The notes under the pieces: generated by a model
What the model saw: only the letters and a program-made list of their open reading frames with translations
What the model was told of the DNA's origin: nothing
Database searches by the model: none
Assembly (NCBI GenBank): GCA_035689115.1
Contig: DASSMA010000074.1
Span: 54,598 to 118,597 of the forward strand
Source of the DNA: JAHFUS01 sp035689115
GTDB lineage: Bacteria > Actinomycetota > Acidimicrobiia > Acidimicrobiales > GCA-2861595
Length of the DNA stretch: 64,000 nucleotides
Direction: 5' to 3'
Made by a program: the position numbers and the translations under genes
Shown: in pieces, positions 41,843 to 50,057 of the stretch
Numbering within the stretch: position 1 is the first letter of the stretch
Layout: the number at the start of each line of letters is the position of its first letter

Positions 41843-43177
41843 GTGGCCGGCCACGCCGACATGCGGGTGTTCGGGTTCCCGCTCACCGTCGACCCGTCGT
41901 TTCTCGTCATGGCCGTCCTGCTGGGACTGGGTGGGCGCCCCGACCTGTTCGGGCTCGCCACCTGGGTCGTCGTCCTCGCCGTGGGGGTGGTCGGCCACGA
42001 GCTCGGCCACGCCTTGGCGTTGCGGGTGTTCGGCCAGGACAGCCGGATCCACCTGTACGCCATGGGCGGCGTCACCGTCCCCACCACCCGTCCCCCTGCC
42101 GGCCGGCGCCAGCACCCGGTCGTCGTCAGCCTGGCCGGTCCCGTCCCGGGCATCGTGGTGGGCGCCGCCCTGCTCGCCGTGGCCCGCCCGAGCACCCCCT
42201 ACTCGCCGGTCGACGTCATCGTGCTCGACCTGGTCCTCGTGACCATCGGCCTCGGCTTGCTCAACCTCATGCCCGTGCTCCCCCTCGACGGGGGAAGGGC
42301 GCTGGCCGGGCTGCTGGCCAGCCGCCGGGGGAGCGACGCCGCCGTCCTCGCCGTCTCCGCCGGCGTGGGGCTGGCACTCTGCGCGGCCGGCCTCCTCGTC
42401 GGCCAGGTGTGGGCCGGGGCGCTGTTCGGCTACCTGGGCCTGTTCAACGCCTCGGAGCTGTGGAAGCGCCGTCGGCGCCGGCCCCCCGTCACCGCCGAGG
42501 CCCTCGACGAGGGCTACCAGGCGTTGGCGAAGGGCGCCGGGCTGGCGGCGGCCAACCGGGCCCGGGAGGTGCTCGCCGCCGTCCCGGCCGGCCCCGAGCG
42601 CGACGGCGCGGCGGAGCTGCTCCTGTGGAGCCACCTGGTGGAGGGCGACCCCGAGGCGGCCGCCCGGGCGGCGTCCGACCACCCGCCCTACAACCCGATG
42701 GCCCCCCTCCTCCACGACCGCGCCGTGCAGGTGGCGGGTGGGCCCGACCGGGCCGTGGAGCTGCTGCGCGGGGCCTTCCGCGCCGGGCCGACCGACGCCA
42801 TGCGGATCCAGCTGGCGCGGGGCCTGGTGGAGACCGGGCGGCTCGACGAGGCCGTCGAACTGGTGGAGGGCGGCCGGGCGCCTCTGCTCGACAACCGCTC
42901 GGCGGCAGTCGTGGGCGCCGCACTGTTCCGGGCCGGCCGCTACGCCGACGCGGCCCGGCTGGGCGAGGCGAGCTACGCTCGGGTCGCGGACCGGTCCATG
43001 GCGTACAACGTGGCCTGCGCGTGGATGGGCGACGGCCACCGCGACGAGGCGCTGGCCTGGCTCAACCGGGCCGTCGACGCGGGATACCGCAACCTCGCCG
43101 AGCTCGACCAGGACCCGAACCTGGCCGGGCTCCGCGGCACGCCCGGCTTCGAGCAGCTGCGTTCCCGGCTGGCCTGA
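41843..43177 (+). CDS. M50 site-2-type membrane metalloprotease with C-terminal TPR-like region
   Basis: A 444-residue protein. About five membrane helices (~15-205) carry the zinc motif HELGH (His52, Glu53, His56) and the second motif NLMPVLPLDGGRALAG with the third ligand Asp, the layout of rhomboid-like S2P/SpoIVFB zinc proteases that cut within membranes. The C-terminal ~220 residues are helical repeats of TPR type (AMRIQLARGLVETGRLDEAV, GDGHRDEALAWLNRAVDAGY). No CBS or PDZ domain is seen. Candidate substrates could be the many anchored proteins here (speculation). GTG 41843 is leaderless; ATG 41861 is an alternative. Confidence 0.88.
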   Translation: MAGHADMRVFGFPLTVDPSFLVMAVLLGLGGRPDLFGLATWVVVLAVGVVGHELGHALALRVFGQDSRIHLYAMGGVTVPTTRPPAGRRQHPVVVSLAGPVPGIVVGAALLAVARPSTPYSPVDVIVLDLVLVTIGLGLLNLMPVLPLDGGRALAGLLASRRGSDAAVLAVSAGVGLALCAAGLLVGQVWAGALFGYLGLFNASELWKRRRRRPPVTAEALDEGYQALAKGAGLAAANRAREVLAAVPAGPERDGAAELLLWSHLVEGDPEAAARAASDHPPYNPMAPLLHDRAVQVAGGPDRAVELLRGAFRAGPTDAMRIQLARGLVETGRLDEAVELVEGGRAPLLDNRSAAVVGAALFRAGRYADAARLGEASYARVADRSMAYNVACAWMGDGHRDEALAWLNRAVDAGYRNLAELDQDPNLAGLRGTPGFEQLRSRLA

Positions 43178-43181
43178 CGGC

Positions 43182-44057
43182 TCAGACGGGCTCGCCCTCC
43201 GCCCAGAGGTGCTCGAAGGCGTGGGCCAGCACCTCGGCCATGCCGGGGTCCTCGATGAGGAGGTTGGTGGGGATGCCGCGGTCGTCGACCGGCTGGAGCG
43301 AGCCGCGCATGCCGGTGAGGGCGACCCGCCGGTCGCCGATGGCCAGCTTGATGGGAAGGGCCTCCACGAGGCGGGCCTGGACCCCGGCCCGGTGGTACTC
43401 GAGGTGGCTGGCGCGGAACTCGGCCGCCTCGGCGTCGCGCCACTGGGCGGCCTGGTACAGGACCCTCGTCTCGACGCCCCGCTCCAGCAGGTCGAGCACC
43501 GCGGGGTTCACCTGCTCGGGGTCCCAGGTGTAGGGCGGGCGGTTGAACATCAGGACCTCGCGCTCGGCCCCGCCGATGAGCTGCTCGTAGGCCTTCTTCA
43601 CCTGGGCGGCGCCCCGGACGAAGTGCACGTACGGCAGCGAGAGCGCGGGCTGCTCGAGGACCGTCTCGGCCAGCAGGCGGCGGGCGTCCTCGATCCGGCC
43701 CCGGTACAGCCGCAGCTGCTCCTCCTGGGCCGCCTCCTTGGCCGACTCCAGGCGCTCCAGGACCTCGTCGGGTCCCGGCGTGCCCCACATGCTCGGGCCG
43801 TCGCCCGGCAGCCGGTGGACGAGCCCCTTCTCGGAGAGCGACTCCAGGACGGCGTAGGTGCTGGTGCGGGGGACGTCGGCCAGCCGCGCCAGCTGCGAGC
43901 TGTTCGACGACCCTGTGCGCAGGAGGGCCAGCAGCACGCGGGTCTCGTAGGGGCTGAGCCCGAGGTCCTCGAACATGCGCCGCAGGGTCTCCGGCGTGCC
44001 GGACCGCGTTTTGCGGGGCCTGCGCGCCGCCGCCTCCGAACCGCTGATGCTTGCCAC
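43182..44057 (-). CDS. TrmB-family transcriptional regulator, copy 1
   Basis: A 291-residue regulator. A winged helix (~30-95; GLSPYETRVLLALLRTGSSN then LADVPRTSTYAVLESLSEKG) is followed by a coiled segment (~105-150) and a PLD-like ligand domain to the end (SLPYVHFVRGAAQVKKAY, EVLMFNRPPY, NLLIEDPGMAEVLAHAFEHLW). TrmB proteins usually sense sugars, but the ligand here is unknown. Paralogue of the gene at 49295; the two flank the IPT and Vgb/Kelch genes. GTG 44057 follows GGAGGGG. Divergent from the IPT gene at 44223, its likely target. Confidence 0.87.
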   Translation of the reverse strand: MASISGSEAAARRPRKTRSGTPETLRRMFEDLGLSPYETRVLLALLRTGSSNSSQLARLADVPRTSTYAVLESLSEKGLVHRLPGDGPSMWGTPGPDEVLERLESAKEAAQEEQLRLYRGRIEDARRLLAETVLEQPALSLPYVHFVRGAAQVKKAYEQLIGGAEREVLMFNRPPYTWDPEQVNPAVLDLLERGVETRVLYQAAQWRDAEAAEFRASHLEYHRAGVQARLVEALPIKLAIGDRRVALTGMRGSLQPVDDRGIPTNLLIEDPGMAEVLAHAFEHLWAEGEPV

Positions 44058-44222
44058 GACCCCTCCACGCTCGACCGCTTCGGGACAGTGTCGCGCGCCT
44101 TCCACGACGACAGGAAGCGAATTCCGGATCTGTCGTAGCTACGTGAGTGAGACACCTATTGCAGGCGCGCCCCAAGATGTCGTAGTGTTCGTGCTGCGAC
44201 ATCCGCCGACGGAGGAGGCACC
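44058..44222. promoter_or_regulatory. Divergent regulatory region with candidate TrmB operators
   Basis: Contains the perfect palindrome CGTAGCTACG (44134-44143) and a wider inverted repeat GATGTCG-N14-CGACATC (44176-44203), both including the shared string TGTCGTAG. They lie between the TrmB gene and the IPT gene it probably controls. Confidence 0.5.
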
Positions 44223-45146
44223 GTGACCGCTGGGGCGCTGCGATCGAGGTCTGGTGGTCGGGCCGCAGTGGCGGCCGGCCTCGCCGTGCTGGTCGTGGGG
44301 ATGGCGTCGGCGGCGTGGGCCTGCACGCCGGCGGCCTCGGAGGTGAGGGTGACGCCGGCCTCAGGCCCTCCTGGTACGGAGGCCACGGTCACCGGCAAGT
44401 ACTTCACGCCTACCGTCGAGATCCGCTGGGGCAGCGCCACCGGCCCGGTCCTGGCCAGGGTGGCGGGGTCGGACTTCAGCGCGCCGGTCCGCATCCCGGC
44501 CGGCGAGCCCGGCTACTACTCCCTCGTCGCCGTCGGTCTCGACACCGACGGCTCGATCGCCGGGCAGTCGGCCGGCACCTTCCACCTCACGGGTGATGCC
44601 GCATCGGCCGAGACCTCCCCTGCTCCGGCAGGCGTGGACTCGTCGCCCGCCGGCGTGGCCGCGGTGTCCCCCCCCGCCGCCGCAACTGCCACCGCCGACG
44701 CGCAGACCGGCGGGATCACCTCGCCCGCCGGCGTGCCGCGGAACGCGGCGAAGGACCAGGCGGCGGTCGTGGCGTCGTCCACCGCCCGGACCCGCACGGC
44801 GGCTGCCGCAGCGGCGGCGCCGCCCCCGCCCGGGCCGCACCTGATCACCGACACGCCGGCCGGGCCTGCCCCCTTCGGGGCGCCGGCCGCCGCCGCCGCT
44901 CCTGCCCCCGCCCCGGTCGCCGCCTCGGCGCCGGTCCCGGCGGTCGAGCCCCTGAAGCCGGCGTGGCAGCGCTCGCCGGCGGAGCAGCCCGTCGGCCTCC
45001 TGAGCGACGTGCCCAGCTCGCACGGCTCGCCCGCCGGCCCCGTCGTGGCCCTGAGCCTGGTGGGGGTGTCGGGGCTGTTCGGCGGCGGCTTCGCCTTCCT
45101 CACCATGGCCCGCCGCCGGCGCCTGGCCCGATCCACGCAGCGCTGA
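44223..45146 (+). CDS. Exported IPT/TIG-like protein with Ala/Pro linker and C-terminal anchor, paralogue 3
   Basis: A 307-residue protein. The signal peptide ends ASAAWA, followed by CTP and an Ig-like domain (VRVTPASGPPGTEATVTGKYF). An Ala/Pro/Thr-rich linker (~125-250), a transmembrane helix (VVALSLVGVSGLFGGGFAF) and an Arg-rich tail follow. Same architecture as the genes at 6559 and 15894. GTG 44223 follows GGAGGAGG. Probably transcribed with, or just ahead of, the Vgb/Kelch protein, though a strong hairpin separates them. Confidence 0.78.
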   Translation: MTAGALRSRSGGRAAVAAGLAVLVVGMASAAWACTPAASEVRVTPASGPPGTEATVTGKYFTPTVEIRWGSATGPVLARVAGSDFSAPVRIPAGEPGYYSLVAVGLDTDGSIAGQSAGTFHLTGDAASAETSPAPAGVDSSPAGVAAVSPPAAATATADAQTGGITSPAGVPRNAAKDQAAVVASSTARTRTAAAAAAAPPPPGPHLITDTPAGPAPFGAPAAAAAPAPAPVAASAPVPAVEPLKPAWQRSPAEQPVGLLSDVPSSHGSPAGPVVALSLVGVSGLFGGGFAFLTMARRRRLARSTQR

Positions 45147-45159
45147 GCCGCCCGGCTCG

Positions 45160-45198
45160 CCGAGGGCACGGGCCGGGCGCCGGCCCGTGCGCCCTCGG
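45160..45198 (+). terminator. Long hairpin after the IPT gene
   Basis: A stem of about 17 base pairs (left arm CCGAGGGCACGGGCCGG) with a two-base bulge and a three-base loop, starting 14 bases after the stop at 45146. It would terminate or attenuate transcription into the downstream 1327-residue gene. Confidence 0.65.
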
Positions 45199-45304
45199 GC
45201 ACTGACACGTCCCGGCGCCCACCGCGCCAGTCATATTTCGAACGGCACTGATCCCGGCGGACCGATCCACTCGGCCGGCGGTGGATGGGGGAGGACAGCA
45301 ACCC

Positions 45305-48300
45305 ATGCAATGGCGGACCCGGTTCCACAGCCGCGCCCTTCGACGCGGCGCCATCGCCGGCGCCCTGGCCCTGATCGGGGTCGCGTTGCCGGCCCTCCCG
45401 CCGGCCGGCGCGGCGCCCGACGTGTCGGAGTACCCGGTGCCGTCGGCGTCCGGGAGCCCGAAGGCGGGCGCCCCTGGGCCCGACGGCAACATGTGGTTCA
45501 CCGAGAGCGGCGCGAGCAAGGTGGCCCGCATCACGCCGGCCGGGGCGATCACCGAGTTCGCCACGCCCACCCCGTCGAGCGGTCCCGCGTTCATCACCGC
45601 CGGGCCCGACGGCAACATGTGGTTCAGCGAGTACGACGCCAACAAGGTGGCCCGCCTGAAGCCGAGCGACGGCTCCATCGTCGAGTTCGACGTTCCCACC
45701 GCCGGTGGCGGCCCCTACGGCATCACGGCCGGCCCCGACGGCAACGTGTGGTTCGCCGAGGCCAACGAGGCCGGGCGCATGGTGGCCAGGATCACGCCGG
45801 CCGGGGTGATCACGGAGTACCCGACCGGCGACGTGACGTGCGCCCCGCCCTACGACATCGCCGCCGGCCCCGACGGCAACCTCTGGTTCACCACCAACGG
45901 GTGCGGCTTCTTCGGCGGCACGATCGGCAAGGTCACCACGGCCGGCGTCGTGTCGCTGGTGCACTACACCCAGTACCGGGGCGACCCGGTCCAGATCGAC
46001 GCCGGCTCCGACGGCGCCCTGTGGTTCGCCGAGACCGACGCCTCGGCCATCGGTCGGATCACCACAGACGGCGTCGTGACGGAGTACCCCACGCCCACGC
46101 CCAACGCCAACCCGTGGGGGCTGGCCAAGGGGCCCGACGGCAACGTGTGGTTCACCGAGAACAACGCCGGCCAACTCGGCCGCATCACGCCCGACGGCGT
46201 GATCGACGAGTTCTCCCTCCCGACGTCGGGCTCGCAGCCGCTCGGAATGGCCAAGGGCACCACCGACGGCCGGGTGTGGTTCGCCGAGAACGGCGCCAAC
46301 CAGGTCGGCGCCATCGCCACCACGGCGGCGCCCCTGCCGGGCGTGCACGCCATCAGTCCAAACCAGGGCCCCGTGACGGGCGGCACCTCCGTGACGATCA
46401 GCGGCACCGGGTTCACCGGCGCCACCGCCGTGAAATTCGGCACCACGGCAGCCTCGAGCTTCTCCGTCGACGACGACGGCCAGATCACGGCGCAGGCTCC
46501 TGCGCTACCCGGCGGCTACTACGACGTCACCGTCGCCACGCCGACGCGAACCACGCCCACCGTGCCGGGCGGGCGCTACCTGTCCCTTGCCCCGTTGAAG
46601 ATCACCGTCCTCAGCCCGAAGGAGGGCGACCCCGACGGCGGCTCGAAGATCAGCATCTTCGGGAGCGGCTTCGCCTCGGCCTCGGCCGTCGCCTTCGGCG
46701 GCACGCCGGCATCCGACTTCAGTGTCAACAACGACACGCAGATCACGGCGACAGTGCCCCCGCAGCCCGACCACACCGTCATCCACGTGATGGTGACCAA
46801 CGTGGCGGGCGCCTCCCCCACCACGTCGGCCGACCTGTTCACCTACCTGGCCCGGCCGGTGATCGACTCCATGTCACCGCAGTGGGCCACCAGCGCCGGC
46901 GGCACGACGGTCACCCTGCACGGCAAGCGCTTCACCGGCGTCACCGCCGTCCGGTTCGGCACCACCGCCGTGAGCTGCCCCGCCCAGTGCCAGGTGGTCG
47001 CCGACGACACGCTCGAGGTGATCACGCCGCCCCACGCCGTGGAGGCCGTGCCCGTCTCCGTCACCTCGCCCGACGACGGCCCGTCGCTGTCCGGGCCCAT
47101 GTTCGCCTTCACCGGCGACGGTGCCTACACGCCGACCGGGTCCTGCGCCCCGGCCTGTGCCAGCGGCGGGGCGGCGTTGCTCCCTGATGGCACCGTGCTG
47201 GGCTTCTTCAGCGGCCAGTACCCCGACCTCACGCCCAGGGCGAACATCTGGGACCCGCGCACCGGCGTGTGGACGCCGAAGTCCTCGTGCGACGGCTGCG
47301 GCCGCGTCAACAGCATGCTCCTGCTGCCCAAGGGCCCGTCGGCGGCGTGCGGCGCCAACTGCGGCAAGGCCCTCCTGTTCCCCGGAGCGAAGCTCTACGA
47401 CCCCGCCACGGACACCTGGTCGGCGACCTCGCCGGCGCCGGTCGCCCCTTTCGCCAACGACCCCGTGCTGCTTCAGAACGGCAAGGTGCTGGTCGTCGAC
47501 GGGCCGACGGCGGCGGTCTGGGACCCGGCCGCCGACACCTGGACGAGTACGCCCCCAATGGCCTGGAACCACAACAGCGGCACCACCACCCTCCTCGACA
47601 ACGGCAAGGTGCTGGTCGCCGGCGGGGGCGGCGCCGGCGCGCCGGCGCGGCCACCCCGCGTCAACGCCGCCGAGCTGTACGACCCCGCCTCCAACACCTG
47701 GGCCCTCACCGGGCCGCTGGCCCAGGGGCGGCTGGCCCACGACGCGGTCAAGATGCCGAACGGCAAGGTGCTGCTCACCGGCGGGACTATCAACTTCTAC
47801 GTCGCAACGGCGCAGTCCGAGATCTACGACCCGGCCACGGGCCAGTGGGGGGCGGCCCCGAACACGATCTTCGCCAGGAACAGCCATGACGGCACGCTGC
47901 TCCCCGACGGCCGGGTCCTGCTCTCCGGCGGAGACGAGCCGTTCGTGAGCTGCGACTGCAACGAAGGACGCGTGGGGAACGTGCCGAGCATCGGCGAGCT
48001 GTACGACCCGGCCGCCCAGACGTGGACGCCGACCGGGCCCTCGGGCCTCCAGCTCCAGGACCGCGGCCAGAACAACCAGCAGCACACCGCCCGGGCCGTG
48101 CTCCTCCCTCCGGGGCCGGCGTCGGCGTGCGGCACCCACTGCGGCCAGGTGCTGACGATCCGGGGGGCGGATGACGGCTACAACACAATCGTCCGCACGC
48201 CGTCCGCCGTCCTTTTTGCCCCGGCGCCCAAGGCCACCCTCGCCGGGCCGTCCACGGGCTCGCCCGACGGCGGCACCCGGGTCACCATCACCGGCACCGG

Positions 48301-49288
48301 GCTGGCTTCGGTGAGCGCGGTGAGCTTCGGCGGCTTCCCCGCCGCCAGCGTCACCCCCGACCCGGCCACGCCCGACACCAAGCTGGTGGCGGTCAGCCCG
48401 GCCCACCTGGCGGGACCGGTCGACGTCGCCGTCACCGCCGCCGGCGGCGCCACCATCGCGGGACGCTTCACCTTCCAGGTGGCCCCCGTGGCGGCGAGCG
48501 TCAGCACCGGCCCGGTGACGACGCTCGCCGGCATCCCCGGCTACGCGCTGGTCGGGGCCAACGGCTCGGTGTTCAGCTTCGGCGGCCTGCCCGACCTGGG
48601 CTCGCTGGTCGGGTCCCACCCGGTGCAGGACGTCGTGGCCATCGAGCACACCGCCACCGGCAAGGGCTACTGGCTGGCCGGGGCCGACGGCGGCGTCTTC
48701 GCCTTCGGCGACGCCCCGTTCCTCGGCTCGATGGGCGGCACCAGGCTCACCAAGCCGATCGTCGGCATGGCGTCCACGCCCACCGGCAAGGGCTACTGGC
48801 TGGTGGCTTCCGACGGTGGGGTGTTCGCCTTCGGCGACGCCGTCTTCCGCGGATCCACCGGGGCGATGAGGCTCAACTCGCCGGTCGTCGGCGCCGCCCG
48901 ATCGTCGTCCGGCAACGGGTACTGGCTGGTGGCATCCGACGGCGGCGTGTTCGCCTTCGGCGACGCCGCCTTCCGGGGCTCGACCGGCGCCATCCGCCTG
49001 GCCGACCCGGTGGTCGCCATGGCCCGCTCCGTCGGCGGCGACGGCTATCTGCTGGTGGCCTCCGACGGTGGCGTGTTCGCCTTCGGCGACGCCGTGTTCC
49101 ACGGCTCCACAGGGGCGATCAGGCTCAACTCGCCGATCGTCGGCCTGGCGCCGGCCTCCGGCGGCTACGTCCTGTGCGCCCGGGACGGCGGCGTGTTCGC
49201 CTTCGGTGCCGCCCCGTTCCTCGGCTCCATGGGCCTGGCCAAACTGGTCTCGCCGATCGTGGCGTGCGATGCACCTCGTCCGTCGTAG
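45305..49288 (+). CDS. Giant secreted Vgb-propeller / IPT / Kelch protein with six C-terminal repeats
   Basis: A 1327-residue exported protein. The signal peptide (to ~residue 38) is followed by about seven blades like virginiamycin-B lyase (Vgb), each with GPDGNMWFTE or GPDGNVWFAE (~45-345). Three IPT/TIG domains follow (~350-605; SPNQGPVTGGTSVTISGTGF). A Kelch-type propeller follows (~620-975; LYDPATDTW, NGKVLVAGG, NGKVLLTGG). A fourth IPT/TIG domain (~985-1065) precedes six 42-residue GYWLVASDGGVFAFGDA repeats (1079-1327). Paired Cys in the Kelch part (CDGCG, CGANCG, CGTHCG) could form disulfides. No lyase activity is implied. ATG 45305 has GGGGGAGGA upstream. TrmB copy 2 follows by six bases. 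Confidence 0.87.
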   Translation: MQWRTRFHSRALRRGAIAGALALIGVALPALPPAGAAPDVSEYPVPSASGSPKAGAPGPDGNMWFTESGASKVARITPAGAITEFATPTPSSGPAFITAGPDGNMWFSEYDANKVARLKPSDGSIVEFDVPTAGGGPYGITAGPDGNVWFAEANEAGRMVARITPAGVITEYPTGDVTCAPPYDIAAGPDGNLWFTTNGCGFFGGTIGKVTTAGVVSLVHYTQYRGDPVQIDAGSDGALWFAETDASAIGRITTDGVVTEYPTPTPNANPWGLAKGPDGNVWFTENNAGQLGRITPDGVIDEFSLPTSGSQPLGMAKGTTDGRVWFAENGANQVGAIATTAAPLPGVHAISPNQGPVTGGTSVTISGTGFTGATAVKFGTTAASSFSVDDDGQITAQAPALPGGYYDVTVATPTRTTPTVPGGRYLSLAPLKITVLSPKEGDPDGGSKISIFGSGFASASAVAFGGTPASDFSVNNDTQITATVPPQPDHTVIHVMVTNVAGASPTTSADLFTYLARPVIDSMSPQWATSAGGTTVTLHGKRFTGVTAVRFGTTAVSCPAQCQVVADDTLEVITPPHAVEAVPVSVTSPDDGPSLSGPMFAFTGDGAYTPTGSCAPACASGGAALLPDGTVLGFFSGQYPDLTPRANIWDPRTGVWTPKSSCDGCGRVNSMLLLPKGPSAACGANCGKALLFPGAKLYDPATDTWSATSPAPVAPFANDPVLLQNGKVLVVDGPTAAVWDPAADTWTSTPPMAWNHNSGTTTLLDNGKVLVAGGGGAGAPARPPRVNAAELYDPASNTWALTGPLAQGRLAHDAVKMPNGKVLLTGGTINFYVATAQSEIYDPATGQWGAAPNTIFARNSHDGTLLPDGRVLLSGGDEPFVSCDCNEGRVGNVPSIGELYDPAAQTWTPTGPSGLQLQDRGQNNQQHTARAVLLPPGPASACGTHCGQVLTIRGADDGYNTIVRTPSAVLFAPAPKATLAGPSTGSPDGGTRVTITGTGLASVSAVSFGGFPAASVTPDPATPDTKLVAVSPAHLAGPVDVAVTAAGGATIAGRFTFQVAPVAASVSTGPVTTLAGIPGYALVGANGSVFSFGGLPDLGSLVGSHPVQDVVAIEHTATGKGYWLAGADGGVFAFGDAPFLGSMGGTRLTKPIVGMASTPTGKGYWLVASDGGVFAFGDAVFRGSTGAMRLNSPVVGAARSSSGNGYWLVASDGGVFAFGDAAFRGSTGAIRLADPVVAMARSVGGDGYLLVASDGGVFAFGDAVFHGSTGAIRLNSPIVGLAPASGGYVLCARDGGVFAFGAAPFLGSMGLAKLVSPIVACDAPRPS
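48539..49285 (+). repeat. Six repeats encoding GYWLVASDGGVFAFGDA modules
   Basis: Six ~42-codon units at the 3' end of the Vgb/Kelch gene. The first (GYALVGANGSVFSFGG) and last (GYVLCARDGGVFAFGA) are the most divergent, as expected for end blades. Related to repeats at 12769 and 20163. Confidence 0.9.
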
Positions 49289-49294
49289 CGGGCG

Positions 49295-50053
49295 ATGCAG
49301 ACCGGGCGACGGCCGCTCGAGGAGCTCGGGCTCAGCGCCTACGAGGCGCGCGCCCTCCTCGCCCTGCTCCGGGGCGGCCCCACCAACAGCGCCCAGCTGG
49401 CCAGGCTGGCCGACGTCCCCCGCACGAGCACCTACGCCGCCATCGAGTCGCTGGCCCGGCTGGGTGTCGTGCGCCGCGTGCCGGGGGAAGGGCCGGCCGT
49501 GTGGACGGCGCTTCCTGCCGACGAGGTGCTCGAGCGGCTTCAGACCGCCAACCGGGTCGCCCAGGAGGAGGAGCTCAACCTGTTCCGGACCCAGCTGGCC
49601 GATGCCCGCCGGGTCCTGGCCGAGACCTTCCCCGACATCCCGTCGATCACCCTGCCGTACGTCCACCTCGTCCGCGGCGCGGCGCGGGCCACCCGGGCGC
49701 TGGAGCAGCTCGTGGCCGTCGCCAAGGACGAAGTGCTGATCCTCGACCGGGGCCAGGGTCGGATCGACGTCCCTGGCGTCCTTCGCGACGCGCTGGCGCG
49801 CGGTGTGGACGTGCGGGTCCTCACCTCCGACGGCGCCTGGCCCGGGCACGGCGCCGGCGCAGAGGTCCGCCGGACCGCCACGCTCCCGGTCGCCATGACG
49901 GTGGCGGACGGGACGACGGCGCTGGTGGACCTCCAGGGCCCGGCCCATGCCGCCCTGGGCGGGCCCGCCGCCCAGATCAGCCTGCTGGTGGAGAACGAAG
50001 AGATGGCCGGCGCCCTGGCGCTCGCCTTCGAGCGGCTGTGGCACTCCTTGTGA
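49295..50053 (+). CDS. TrmB-family transcriptional regulator, copy 2
   Basis: A 252-residue paralogue of the regulator at 43182. The winged helix (LGLSAYEARALLALLRGGPTN, LADVPRTSTYAAIESLARLG) is nearly the same in the recognition helix. A coiled segment and a shorter ligand-binding domain follow (SITLPYVHLVRGAARATRAL, EVLILDRGQGRIDVPG, ISLLVENEEMAGALALAFERLW). The gene starts six bases after the Vgb/Kelch stop and ends four bases before the sialidase-like gene, so the three are probably one operon. Near-identical recognition helices suggest both bind the same operator. Confidence 0.87.
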   Translation: MQTGRRPLEELGLSAYEARALLALLRGGPTNSAQLARLADVPRTSTYAAIESLARLGVVRRVPGEGPAVWTALPADEVLERLQTANRVAQEEELNLFRTQLADARRVLAETFPDIPSITLPYVHLVRGAARATRALEQLVAVAKDEVLILDRGQGRIDVPGVLRDALARGVDVRVLTSDGAWPGHGAGAEVRRTATLPVAMTVADGTTALVDLQGPAHAALGGPAAQISLLVENEEMAGALALAFERLWHSL

Positions 50054-50057
50054 CACC

